A DNA stretch of 64,000 nucleotides from Desulfosporosinus fructosivorans (GCF_004766045.1 NZ_SPQQ01000012.1:1-64000), one strand, 5' to 3'. Positions 53,146 through 62,150 are shown, counted from the stretch's first letter. Numbers and translations are program-made. The notes: generated from the letters alone by a model not told the origin.

Positions 53146-55788
53146 TTGAAAAAATTAGTCATTGGAATATTAGCACATGTAGATGCGGGCAAGACGACAT
53201 TATCAGAGAGTCTGCTTTATCTGAGCGGTAAAATTGGCAGATTGGGAAGGGTGGACAATAAGGATGCTTATTTAGATACCTATGAGCTAGAAAGAGCAAG
53301 AGGTATCACCATTTTCTCCAAGCAGGCCATGTTTGAAATAGGGGAGACTCAGATTACCTTATTAGATACCCCGGGACACGTAGATTTCTCGGCTGAAATG
53401 GAAAGAACGTTTCAGGTACTGGATTATGCCATTTTAGTGATAAGCGGTGCGAACGGGGTGCAGGGGCATACCAAAACATTATGGCGGCTCCTTCACACGT
53501 ATCAGATACCAGTTTTTTTATTCGTCAATAAGATGGATCAGAAGGGGACGGATAAGGACAAGTTAATAAAAGAATTGAAAAAGCAGCTGGATGATGGGTG
53601 TATTGAGTTTGGACAAGTTGAGACGGACGATTTCTACGACCAACTGGCCATGTGTGAAGAAATAATGATGGAAACCTTTCTGGAAACGGGAGATATTGAA
53701 ACTTCGCAGATTAAAAGAGCTGTCACGGAGCGCAAAGTTTTTCCGTGCTTTTTTGGTTCCGCTTTAAAATTAGAGGGTGTTGAGCAATTGAGGCAGGGCA
53801 TTGTGAAGTATGCCATGATACCTTCCTACCCCGTTGAATTCGGGGCTAAAATATTCAAGATAGCAAGAGACGAGCAGGGGAACCGCCTTACATATATGAA
53901 GCTTACTGGCGGAAAACTTAAGGTGAAAGATGTCTTAACGAATAGTATCTGGAAAGAGAAAGTTAATCAAATTCGTATCTATTCCGGACGGAAATTCGAG
54001 GCAGTGAATGAGATAGAGGCAGGTTCTGTATGCGCAGTAACAGGACTCAGCCAAACCAGACCGGGAGAAGGTTTAGGGATAGAGGGAGCTTCAGATACAC
54101 CAGTATTGGAACCCGTACTGTCCTATCAGATTATTCTGCCGGAAGGTTGTGACCCAAAAGTGATGCTTCCTAAGCTGCGTCAGATTGAAGAAGAAGAGCC
54201 GGAACTTCATATTATATGGGATGAGCAGCTGCAGGAAATTCAAGCACGGATTATGGGAGAGGTGCAGATTGAGATTCTCCAGAGCCTTATTCAAAACCGT
54301 TTTGGTGTTGATGTAGCCTTCGATGCAGGAAGGATTGTCTATAAGGAGACGATTGCTAATCTAGTAGAGGGGGTAGGGCACTTTGAGCCCTTGCGGCATT
54401 ATGCGGAGGTCCACCTGTTACTCACGCCGGGTGAGCCGGGGAGCGGTCTGCAGTTTGGGGCAGAATGCAGTGAGGATAGCTTAAGCAAAAGCTGGCAAAG
54501 ACTTGTTTTATCCCATCTGGAAGAAAAAGCCCATAAAGGAGTTCTAACAGGGTCTGGGATTACGGATATGAAAATCACTTTAGTCTCAGGTCGGGCACAC
54601 AATAAGCATACCGAGGGGGGTGACTTCAGAGAGGCTACCTTCCGTGCAGTGCGTCAAGGTCTAAAGGAAGCTAAGTCCATATTGTTGGAGCCTTTTTATG
54701 CCTTTCAACTGGAACTGCCTGAGAAAATGGTTGGAAGAGCTATGTCTGACATTGAGAAAATGCATGGCACATGCGAACTATCCCAAACAAATGGCGAGAT
54801 GGCGGTTCTTGTGGGGAACGCCCCTGTTGTCAGCATGAGAAATTATCAGCAAGAGGTAGTCGCCTATACCAAAGGACTTGGCAGGCTGTTTAGCAGCCTG
54901 AAAGGGTATGAACCATGCCAAAATGCCGAAGAGGTCATAGAACGTATCGGATATGATTCGGAAAGAGACTTCGAAAATCCGACAGGTTCTGTATTTTGTG
55001 CTCATGGTGCAGGATTTTTGGTGGATTGGGATGCAGTAAAGGACTACATGCATGTTGAAAACTATCTTAAGGGAAAAGGCTCGTCGGGAGAAACAGCGCT
55101 AAACCAGGCCTCGTACACAGAAGAGCGGTCGATCAGTTTAGAGGAGATTGACCAAATTATCAATAAAACCTTCTATGCCAACCAAGGGAAGAAGTCTGCC
55201 TGGAAAAGTCGCAAAACAGCCCTCGAAAGCTATTATGAACCGGTTACCTATGTCAGTAGAGAGAAGGAAACCAAAGAAGAGTATCTCCTTGTGGACGGCT
55301 ATAATATTGTCCACGCCTGGCCTGAACTGAAAGAACTTGTAGATGACAATATGGACGGTGCCAGAATGAAATTGCTGGATGCTCTCAGTAATTATCAGGG
55401 GATTCGAGAATGTCAGATTATCGTTGTGTTTGATGCTTACCGTGTTCAGGGGCATTTGGAGGAAGTAATCGACTATCATAATATTCATATGATATATACT
55501 CGGGAGGCACAAACGGCGGACCAATATATTGAAAAATTTGCTCATGATAATCAGAAAAAATATAATATCACCGTTGCAACGTCAGACGGTTTACAACAGC
55601 TCATTATCAGGGGGGCAGGATGTGCCTTATTATCCGCTAGAGAACTGAAGGTTGAGATCGACGGGGCTAATGAAAGAATTAAGCAGGAACATCAGGCAAC
55701 AAAGGGAATAGATCGTAATTACCTGGCAGATGCATTGTCTCCAGCCGCGAAACAGCAGGTGAAAGAACTGATTAATAAAGAAAAGTGA
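53146..55788 (+). CDS. TetM/EF-G-like ribosomal GTPase fused to a Rae1/YacP-type NYN nuclease domain
   Basis: 880 residues. Translational GTPase part (about 1-650): GILAHVDAGKTTLSESL (G1), RGITIFSKQ (G2), LDTPGHVDFSAEME (G3), FVNKMDQKG (G4), and EF-G domains II-V including GGDFREATFRAVRQGL. The tetracycline-protection tip SPVSTPADF of TetM is absent; GRAHNKHTEGGDF stands there. After a linker, residues about 712-865 form a NYN domain: LLVDGYNIVHAWPELK, IIVVFDAYRVQG, TREAQTADQYIEKFA, VATSDGLQQL and SARELKVEID, matching Rae1, an mRNA nuclease acting in the ribosomal A site. TTG start, AAGGA upstream. Confidence 0.85.
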   Translation: MKKLVIGILAHVDAGKTTLSESLLYLSGKIGRLGRVDNKDAYLDTYELERARGITIFSKQAMFEIGETQITLLDTPGHVDFSAEMERTFQVLDYAILVISGANGVQGHTKTLWRLLHTYQIPVFLFVNKMDQKGTDKDKLIKELKKQLDDGCIEFGQVETDDFYDQLAMCEEIMMETFLETGDIETSQIKRAVTERKVFPCFFGSALKLEGVEQLRQGIVKYAMIPSYPVEFGAKIFKIARDEQGNRLTYMKLTGGKLKVKDVLTNSIWKEKVNQIRIYSGRKFEAVNEIEAGSVCAVTGLSQTRPGEGLGIEGASDTPVLEPVLSYQIILPEGCDPKVMLPKLRQIEEEEPELHIIWDEQLQEIQARIMGEVQIEILQSLIQNRFGVDVAFDAGRIVYKETIANLVEGVGHFEPLRHYAEVHLLLTPGEPGSGLQFGAECSEDSLSKSWQRLVLSHLEEKAHKGVLTGSGITDMKITLVSGRAHNKHTEGGDFREATFRAVRQGLKEAKSILLEPFYAFQLELPEKMVGRAMSDIEKMHGTCELSQTNGEMAVLVGNAPVVSMRNYQQEVVAYTKGLGRLFSSLKGYEPCQNAEEVIERIGYDSERDFENPTGSVFCAHGAGFLVDWDAVKDYMHVENYLKGKGSSGETALNQASYTEERSISLEEIDQIINKTFYANQGKKSAWKSRKTALESYYEPVTYVSREKETKEEYLLVDGYNIVHAWPELKELVDDNMDGARMKLLDALSNYQGIRECQIIVVFDAYRVQGHLEEVIDYHNIHMIYTREAQTADQYIEKFAHDNQKKYNITVATSDGLQQLIIRGAGCALLSARELKVEIDGANERIKQEHQATKGIDRNYLADALSPAAKQQVKELINKEK

Positions 55789-55862
55789 TGTAATTTAATT
55801 TGCTCTCCCCCTTTAAAGTAGAGAGCATTTAAATTTTATAGATATTACTGTAAAAAAAATGC

Positions 55863-55893
55863 TTGACTTGGAGTTAACTCTAGATGATAGACT
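55863..55893 (+). promoter_or_regulatory. MerR-type promoter with 19-bp spacer
   Basis: TTGACT (55863-55868), 19-base spacer with the palindrome GAGTTAACTC, TAGACT (55888-55893). This is the layout of MerR-activated promoters. The MerR gene is at 57237 in the same operon. Confidence 0.7.
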
Positions 55894-56021
55894 ATGACAC
55901 GAGGTTGATCTCTGTTAGCCGAATCTCCCAATGTTAGTCCTTGTTATAGTGTTTAGAAATAATATAATAACAAAGCTGAAAAACTATAAGAAGCAATTTA
56001 GAAAGAAAGGTAAAAAATAGA

Positions 56022-57164
56022 ATGGAAAAAAATTTAGGTTTTGGATGTATGAGGTTACCACTTCTGGACAAAAATGACCAGACATCGTTTGATACAGAAA
56101 CCTTAAATAAACTAGTAGATACCTTTCTGGAGAAAGGATTTACTTATTTTGATACTGCTTATGTCTATCATGGTTATATGAGTGAGGACGTAATGAGAGA
56201 AGCTCTTGTCAAAAGACATAAACGTGATGATTTTGCACTTGCGACAAAGCTTCCAATGAGAGATGTAAAAACTGTGGAAGATCAGGAAAAAGTCTTTAAT
56301 GAACAGCTTGAAAAATGTGGTGTGGAGTTTTTCGATTATTATCTGCTTCACAATATTGGCGTTATTTCCTATAAGAAGGCCTGTGAACTTGACAGTTTTA
56401 GTTTTGGAATTAATAAAAAGAAAGCAGGCAAGATCAAGAACCTTGGTATGTCATTCCATGATACACCGGAATTACTGGATGAGATTTTAACGGCTCATCC
56501 GACATTGGATTTTGTTCAATTACAGATAAATTATATTGACTGGGAAAATCCAAGTATTCAGTCAAGAAGGTGCTATGAGGTAGCCAGAAAACATAACAAA
56601 CCAATTATAGTCATGGAACCATGTAAAGGAGGCACTTTAGCGTTAGTTCCGGAAAAAGCAGAAAAATTAATGAAAGACTATAATCCGGAAGCATCCATTC
56701 CATCCTGGGCAATCCGATTTGCGGCCAGTCAGGAAGGGGTCATCATGGTACTGAGTGGAATGAATACCATGGAACAGGTACTTGATAATACGTTATATAT
56801 GGCGGACTTCAAACCTCTGAACGAAGAAGAGTACAAGATTATCAATCAGGTCAGCGAAATTATCAATGAAAATACTGCAATTCCCTGCACAATCTGCAGA
56901 TATTGCGAAAAGGGCTGTCCGAAAAAAATTGCTATACCGGACTACTTTGCCTTATATAACAGTACAAAACGTGCTACGAGTGATAACTTTTCCAGTCAGT
57001 TTGTCTATTATTTAAACCTTACGGCAAATCACGGTAAGGCAAGTGACTGCATAGGCTGTAAACAATGTGAACAAGCTTGTCCTCAGCATTTGAAGATTAC
57101 AGAGCTCTTAAAAGATGTTTCGGCGACATTTGATGTAACTCCTCAGTTTCCCACTAGAAAGTAA
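56022..57164 (+). CDS. Aldo/keto reductase with C-terminal ferredoxin domain
   Basis: 380 residues. AKR barrel: LGFGCMRLPLLDKND, TYFDTAYVYHGYMSE, LATKLPMRDVKT, YYLLHNIG and IVMEPCKGG. C-terminal [4Fe-4S] motifs: CTICRYCEKGCPKK and CIGCKQCEQACPQH. Such ferredoxin-AKR proteins are common in anaerobes; electron source may be ferredoxin. It is first in an operon with MerR and a flavoprotein gene. Confidence 0.9.
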   Translation: MEKNLGFGCMRLPLLDKNDQTSFDTETLNKLVDTFLEKGFTYFDTAYVYHGYMSEDVMREALVKRHKRDDFALATKLPMRDVKTVEDQEKVFNEQLEKCGVEFFDYYLLHNIGVISYKKACELDSFSFGINKKKAGKIKNLGMSFHDTPELLDEILTAHPTLDFVQLQINYIDWENPSIQSRRCYEVARKHNKPIIVMEPCKGGTLALVPEKAEKLMKDYNPEASIPSWAIRFAASQEGVIMVLSGMNTMEQVLDNTLYMADFKPLNEEEYKIINQVSEIINENTAIPCTICRYCEKGCPKKIAIPDYFALYNSTKRATSDNFSSQFVYYLNLTANHGKASDCIGCKQCEQACPQHLKITELLKDVSATFDVTPQFPTRK

Positions 57165-57236
57165 AAATAGAAGCAATGCGAAAAGACTATGAGAATCAGT
57201 GAAACGGAATTGCAAACTGAGAGGAGGTAATATCCT

Positions 57237-57623
57237 ATGACGATTGCAGAAATAAGTAAGAAATTCGATCTCACGCAGGATACACTGCGCTATTATGAAC
57301 GCATCGGACTGCTTCCGAGTGTAAATCGTAATAAAGGCGGAAACAGAGATTATACAGAAGAAGACTGTAAGTGGATTGAATTTATCAAATGTATGCGGAG
57401 CTCAGGTCTTCCGATTGAGGTATTAATTGAGTATGTAAGGCTCTTTCAACAGGGTGATGAAACTATTGAAGCCAGAAAAGAGTTGTTAACTGAGCAGCGT
57501 AAGCAGTTAATCGTCAAAATGGAAGACATGCATAGAACGCTGGAACGCCTGAATTACAAGATTGCTGTATATGAACAGTCGGTGGTACCCAAAGAAAAAA
57601 TGCTAAAAAAATCGGAGGATTAG
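57237..57623 (+). CDS. MerR-family regulator (AdhR-like)
   Basis: 128 residues. TIAEISKKFDLTQDTLRYYE, GLLPSVNRNKGGNRDYTEED and a C-terminal coiled coil. It has no metal-binding Cys cluster; AdhR-type members sense aldehydes or electrophiles. GAGAGGAGG precedes the ATG. Lies four bases before the flavoprotein gene. Confidence 0.92.
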   Translation: MTIAEISKKFDLTQDTLRYYERIGLLPSVNRNKGGNRDYTEEDCKWIEFIKCMRSSGLPIEVLIEYVRLFQQGDETIEARKELLTEQRKQLIVKMEDMHRTLERLNYKIAVYEQSVVPKEKMLKKSED

Positions 57624-57627
57624 TTTT

Positions 57628-58164
57628 ATGGGTAAAAAAGTATTAGTGTTATCCGCCAGCCCGAGGAAAGGCGGTAATTCCGATCTACTGTGCGATCAGT
57701 TTTTACTTGGTGCACAGGAGGCGGGAAATCAGACGGAAAAGATTTTTTTGGGAGATAAGAAGATTGGCTACTGTACCGGCTGCGAGGTTTGCTACGACAC
57801 CCACAAGTGTGTTCAGAAGGACGACATGGTGGAAATTTTAGAGAAAATAATTGCCGCCGATGTAATCGTTATGGCGACGCCAGTTTACTTCTATACTATG
57901 AACGCTCAGATGAAAACCCTGATTGATCGAACGGTTCCAAGATATGAAGAAATTACAGGCAAAGAGTTCTATTTCATCGTTGCCGCAGCCGACAGCAGTA
58001 AAGAGTCCATGGAAAGGACCCTTGAGGGCTTTCGAGGTTTTACATTATGTCTGAATGATGCCATAGAAAAGGGTGTTGTCTACGGTGTCGGAGCATGGCA
58101 TAAGGGGGATATCCACGGAAGCAAGGCCATACATGGGGCCAATGAAATGGGGAAGAGTGTTTAA
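57628..58164 (+). CDS. NADPH-dependent FMN reductase / flavodoxin-like oxidoreductase
   Basis: 178 residues. LSASPRKGGNSDLLCDQF is the FMN-phosphate loop; CTGCEVCYDTHKC and ATPVYFYTMNAQMKTLIDR are family marks. Probably reduces electrophiles or quinones. Same operon as the MerR gene, four bases apart. Confidence 0.88.
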   Translation: MGKKVLVLSASPRKGGNSDLLCDQFLLGAQEAGNQTEKIFLGDKKIGYCTGCEVCYDTHKCVQKDDMVEILEKIIAADVIVMATPVYFYTMNAQMKTLIDRTVPRYEEITGKEFYFIVAAADSSKESMERTLEGFRGFTLCLNDAIEKGVVYGVGAWHKGDIHGSKAIHGANEMGKSV

Positions 58165-58255
58165 GACTTCAGCTTGCAGTTGAAGGGGATGTATCAGCTG
58201 GCCCAGCCGAATGGTTGGAACCCGTGACGGATGAATTTGCGAGTTCAATAAATTT

Positions 58256-58290
58256 AAAGCTTAGCGTCCTTTGAAAGGTGCTAAGCTTTT
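58256..58290 (+). terminator. Terminator after the MerR operon
   Basis: AAAGCTTAGC pairs with GCTAAGCTTT with an inner CCTTT/AAAGG stem, then TTTT. Followed by a copy of the TTATAGGACCCAA repeat (58302-58315). Confidence 0.75.
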
Positions 58291-58345
58291 CGTAATGCCA
58301 AGTTATAGGACCCAAAAGGAACAGGATCATTGGAGGAATAAACAG

Positions 58346-58459
58346 ATGACGAGAGATGAATTGGCAAAAGCAATATACGAGGTATCACATCTGGAAGGAA
58401 ACTTTACGTTGAATAACTGTAATTTTATTCAATATATTATACAACCGCTTCATTATTAA
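58346..58459 (+). pseudogene. N-terminal fragment of orotate phosphoribosyltransferase
   Basis: After GGAGGA and an ATG, TRDELAKAIYEVSHLEGNFTL matches the start of PyrE (quoted as ELAKAIYEVSHLEGNFTL). It then departs (NNCNFIQYIIQPLHY) and stops at codon 38. The PRPP-binding loop and the rest are absent. A gene relic. 58460-58807 has no gene, only the palindrome at 58633. Confidence 0.6.
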
Positions 58460-58632
58460 TTTAGTCAAAGTTCAACAAAAATTATTTTTCCCTCGTCTAA
58501 ATTTAAAGATTGTTTTACTGTTGAAGCTAAATTAGGTTAAACTCATAATTAACTTCAGATAAATGTTCCTGACTTTTAATAAAATTTCTTTCTCTAAAAA
58601 TCAACTTCAAACGAATTATCTAAAACATTTGC

Positions 58633-58684
58633 GACACTGGTTCGGTAATACCGCCATTTTATGGGGTATTACCGAACCAGTGTC
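58633..58684. repeat. Perfect 20-bp inverted repeat
   Basis: Arms 58633-58652 and 58665-58684 are exact complements (GACACTGGTTCGGTAATACC); the loop pairs further (CCAT/ATGG). There is no T run. An operator, attenuator or mobile palindrome are all possible. Confidence 0.55.
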
Positions 58685-58807
58685 AGCATAGGTGAATATA
58701 GGAACTTTCAGATCAATTGTTGAATGTTAGGGGTAGCGGTTACGACGTTGCAAGAGGGTGCGGGATGTTAGGCAAAGTGTTCTAACTGTGCTGTTCTTGG
58801 GGGCTTC

Positions 58808-59242
58808 TTACTCAGTTATCCTTACAATCTCTGATTTCCTGTTTACCTTTTCATTAAACTTAGCCGCATCAATGATGAATCTCTCATGAGTACCTTCAGA
58901 AATTTGGTCTACCCCATCATGGGCTTCAACATGAAACAATAATCTTTTACCTTCGATCTTTTCTAACCGTAGTTTAACTGTAACAGTTAAACCTGGCGGT
59001 GTAGCGGCAATGTGGCTTAATTTAACATCGGTTCCAACGGTTTGTTCATTAGGCCAATCCAAATGAGGATTGATAGCTTTAATACATGCCCATTCAAATA
59101 AGCCCACCATAAATCCCGTTCCAAACACTTTAGGCATTGCTTGGAATTCTTCCGATTCAGGGTAAAGATAAGGAACAGTTTTGTTTTCTGGAACAGTAAA
59201 CTTAAACTCATAATACAAACCAGATTGTAAAGTGCTTTTCAT
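58808..59242 (-). CDS. FlK-like hotdog thioesterase
   Basis: 144 residues. The sequence follows fluoroacetyl-CoA thioesterase FlK closely: VPENKTVPYLYPESEEF, VFGTGFMVGLFEWACIKA, HIAATPPGLTVTVKLRLE, EAHDGVDQISEGTHERF, FNEKV. The FlK catalytic Thr and Glu (GTGFMVGLFEW) and His (SHIAATPPG) are kept. The substrate need not be fluoroacetyl-CoA; an acyl-CoA of nearby metabolism is likelier. AAGGAGGTG precedes the ATG at 59242. A MarR-type operator lies upstream at 59577. Confidence 0.85.
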   Translation of the reverse strand: MKSTLQSGLYYEFKFTVPENKTVPYLYPESEEFQAMPKVFGTGFMVGLFEWACIKAINPHLDWPNEQTVGTDVKLSHIAATPPGLTVTVKLRLEKIEGKRLLFHVEAHDGVDQISEGTHERFIIDAAKFNEKVNRKSEIVRITE

Positions 59243-59576
59243 TTGAAACACCTCCTTAATTTAAAGTAAATATATAGGAGTATTCTTTATTAAGCAAATT
59301 AATTAATTTCATTTGCATAAATTAAAAGTATTTATATATTGAATTTTTAATTTTCTTGAGTAAAGAGGTCGAACTGCATCTTAGTTCACGCACTTGCTCA
59401 ATAGCTTGGAACCATAGCCCATTGTGCACTAACCAACGTTTAGTAAAGTCTTCTAGTAGGTCAAGAGCTTGCTATAATGTTGAATATTCTATATTTTTTG
59501 TTTACTTCCTTCAATGTGAAATAATTCATTAAAAGAATTTCATTGTCAATATTATTGATTTTGTTGTAAGTTAATT

Positions 59577-59604
59577 GAAAACTACTTGCTAACAAATAGT
59601 TTTC
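59577..59604. promoter_or_regulatory. Palindromic operator, probably for MarR
   Basis: GAAAACTACTTG pairs with CAAATAGTTTTC (11 of 12) around CTAA. Its core ACTTGCTAACAAATA recurs, inverted, in the acyl-CoA dehydrogenase promoter at 60248-60267. 59243-59576 holds no gene. Confidence 0.6.
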
Positions 59605-59612
59605 AACAAAAT

Positions 59613-59661
59613 AATCTGTTATAAAAAATAGGCTTTCGTCAGCCTTTTTTTATAACAGATT
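59613..59661. terminator. Terminator after the MarR gene
   Basis: A stem of about 21 bp (AATCTGTTATAAAAAAT and AGGCT with their complements, one base missing) around TTCGTC; T runs on both strands. Confidence 0.7.
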
Positions 59662-59667
59662 TTTAGT

Positions 59668-60072
59668 TTAAATTCGCTTTAAAATTTCCTTTAATTGATT
59701 TTGTTCTTCTGAACTAAATTGTTTTAATACTTCTATATTTACTTCTTCAATAATTTTACCTATTGGCTCACGCAAGTTGGATCCCTTTTTAGTTAATTCA
59801 ACTTTAAAGGTTCGCCGATCTTCTATACCAATATTCCTCATAATCAATGCTTTGCTTTCCAATCTATCAAGGATTCCAGTGATAGTTGAACCATCTAAAC
59901 TCAAAACATTCCCAATTTGCTTGGGGGTTTGACTGCCCTCATCCCAAAGACATTGTAATACTCCATATTGCACAGGCGTTACGTTAAACGGATCAAGTTC
60001 TGACTTTAAATATTTAAAAACTTTTTGTTGTGCCTGAGTTAGTAAGAAATTAATACATTCAGTCATTTCCAT
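59668..60072 (-). CDS. MarR-family transcriptional regulator
   Basis: 134 residues. LTQAQQKVFKYLKSELDPFN, QYGVLQCLWDEGSQTPKQIG, LSLDGSTITGILDRLESKAL, NIGIEDRRTFKVELTKKG: the winged helix with wing DRR. AGAGGTGA precedes the ATG on the minus strand. It lies between a FlK-like thioesterase and a divergent acyl-CoA dehydrogenase gene that share an operator sequence. Confidence 0.92.
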   Translation of the reverse strand: MEMTECINFLLTQAQQKVFKYLKSELDPFNVTPVQYGVLQCLWDEGSQTPKQIGNVLSLDGSTITGILDRLESKALIMRNIGIEDRRTFKVELTKKGSNLREPIGKIIEEVNIEVLKQFSSEEQNQLKEILKRI

Positions 60073-60240
60073 AATTACTCACCTCTTTTTTTTAGTTATA
60101 TAACCACTATATTTCAAACTTGTTAATTTTGTCAATTAAGTTTACAAAGCATAATTTAACTTGGAATTTCTCGAAAGGAACTTTGAATTCTAAAGTACTA
60201 TTTTTATACAAATTTATACATTTTTATACATATTAATTTG

Positions 60241-60269
60241 TTGACAAATTATTTGTTAGCAAGTAATAT
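60241..60269 (+). promoter_or_regulatory. Promoter of the acyl-CoA dehydrogenase gene with operator in the spacer
   Basis: TTGACA (60241-60246), 17-base spacer, TAATAT (60264-60269). The dyad ATTATTTG-TTAG-CAAGTAAT (60248-60267) fills the spacer, so a bound repressor would block polymerase. The 435-base leader to the gene shows no other gene. Confidence 0.65.
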
Positions 60270-60703
60270 ATTGATTATCAAACATATTTGAATATTAAGT
60301 ATATTGCAAATTCGGGGGTGATATGGGGTTTTAGTATGCGTTATGGAAACGTGAACCTATATTTAAGTAGGCTAAATAAAAATTCTATATTTTTTAGCCA
60401 AGTAGCGAACAATTAAATAGTCTCTCGGCATTTCGGGAGCTAAAACAGGAAAATTCCCCAAAAATAACTGGGAATTATTGAAGCTCAAAGAGAAATGTCG
60501 TAAACAGGATGCTTATTAAAGATGAACATGACAAATAAGCGTCACAGTCTTCCTTTTAAAACACAAAAGATCGTTAAGCAGTCTTGGGGAAAATTAATAC
60601 TTTAAGATCAGCGAAGTTCTCTTTCGAGTGAGAATACCAAGTGTCCATGTGTTGACACATCATAATGCGAGAGGCTATTTAAAATTTGGAGGAGGCAATC
60701 AAA

Positions 60704-61843
60704 ATGGATTTTAATTTATCAGAAGAACAAGAAATGATTATGAACACGACAAGATTATTTGCACAAAAGGAACTTTTACCTATCGTATTTGAGAGCGACG
60801 AAAAAAGTGAATTTCCTGTAGAACTTTATAAGAAGATGGGTGAGATGGGTTTGCTGGGCTTACCGTTCTCATCAGAATATGGTGGTTCCGACGGAGATTA
60901 TTTATCCTACATCTTAGCCGTAGAAGAAATTTCCAAGGTGCATAGTGCCGTTGGTATCTCATATTCTGTAAATACCTCTCTCTGTGCAGGAGGAATATAT
61001 CAAAACGCTTCAGAGGAACAAAAGAAAAAATATCTTCCAGATCTATGTTCCGGAAAGAAATTTGGCTCCTTCGGATTAACTGAGCCAAATGCGGGCTCAG
61101 ATGCAGCAGGTGTAAGAACTACAGCTAAAAAAAATGGAGATCACTATATATTAAATGGTTCCAAATGCTTCATTACAAATGGCCCTCTATCAGAGACCTT
61201 CTTAGTATTTGCTTCAGTTGATATAAGTCAAGGAACAAAAGGATTAACAGCGTTTATTGTTGAAAAAAGTTTCCCGGGATTTTCAATAGGCACTATTGAA
61301 AACAAATGTGGGATAAGAGCTACTCAAGTTTCAGAACTGCTTTTTGATGACTGTATTGTCCCAGTTGAAAACTTAGTAGGACAAGAGGGAAAAGGTTTTG
61401 GCATAGCAATGAAAACTCTTGATGGTGGGAGATTCGGAGTCGCAGCACAAGGACTTGGTCTTGCAGAAGGAGCATTTGATATAGCGGTACAATATATGAA
61501 AGATAGAATACAGTTTGGCAAGCCTTTATTTAAGAATCAATATTTAGCATTTAAAATGGCTGAATTAGAGATTGAAATTGAACAAGCTAAGTATTTATTG
61601 TATAAAGGAGTTCTTGATAAACAAGCAGGAAGACCTTATGCAGTTTCAGCAGCTAAGGCAAAAATGGCTTGTACAGATGCAGCGATGCATGTAACTATAG
61701 AATGTGTTCAAATGCTTGGTGGAAATGGCTTCATGAAGGATTATCATGTTGAAAGAATGATGAGAGATGCTAAGATAACTCAGATCTATGAAGGAACAAA
61801 TCAAATAATGAGAATGATTATTGCCGGAAATACTTTTAAATAA
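60704..61843 (+). CDS. Acyl-CoA dehydrogenase (short-chain type)
   Basis: 379 residues. FGLTEPNAGSDAAG, YILNGSKCFITNG, RIQFGKPLFKNQYLAFKMAE, MLGGNGFMKDYHVERMMRDAK and the catalytic Glu in QIYEGTNQIMR. Butyryl-CoA dehydrogenase-like; no electron-transfer flavoprotein genes follow in the window. The ATG at 60704 follows GGAGGAGG. Confidence 0.94.
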   Translation: MDFNLSEEQEMIMNTTRLFAQKELLPIVFESDEKSEFPVELYKKMGEMGLLGLPFSSEYGGSDGDYLSYILAVEEISKVHSAVGISYSVNTSLCAGGIYQNASEEQKKKYLPDLCSGKKFGSFGLTEPNAGSDAAGVRTTAKKNGDHYILNGSKCFITNGPLSETFLVFASVDISQGTKGLTAFIVEKSFPGFSIGTIENKCGIRATQVSELLFDDCIVPVENLVGQEGKGFGIAMKTLDGGRFGVAAQGLGLAEGAFDIAVQYMKDRIQFGKPLFKNQYLAFKMAELEIEIEQAKYLLYKGVLDKQAGRPYAVSAAKAKMACTDAAMHVTIECVQMLGGNGFMKDYHVERMMRDAKITQIYEGTNQIMRMIIAGNTFK

Positions 61844-61905
61844 TTTAAACTTAGATCCTCAGTTATAACAGATTTACGACCATGGCAGAGGGCGGAATGA
61901 ATACC

Positions 61906-61947
61906 GGAATGGATACGCTTCCCCATAACGTCGCTGTTATTACGCTC
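61906..61947. repeat. 42-bp direct repeat, copy 1
   Basis: Identical to 62378-62419; contains GGATACGCTTCCCCATAACG. The two copies flank the small zinc-ribbon gene. Confidence 0.8.
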
Positions 61948-62150
61948 CCAGTTATCACTGGGTTGACCCATAAGGAATGGTAACGAGATATTTTCGTATT
62001 AAGACACCACGGCTTTATCGCCCTTCAAACAATTTTCTATTTTGAGTAATGAGATTTCCTTAAATTCGAGGTTGCAATGATGAAGAAGGAAATATTAAGA
62101 CCAACCGACGGCTTATGGAGTGATGTCGTTAAGTTGAAAGGAGAGAATGA

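Noticed and set aside
53146..55788. Call as a tetracycline resistance ribosomal protection gene
   Set aside because: The GTPase is of that superfamily, but the SPVSTPADF tip that displaces the drug is absent and a nuclease domain is attached.
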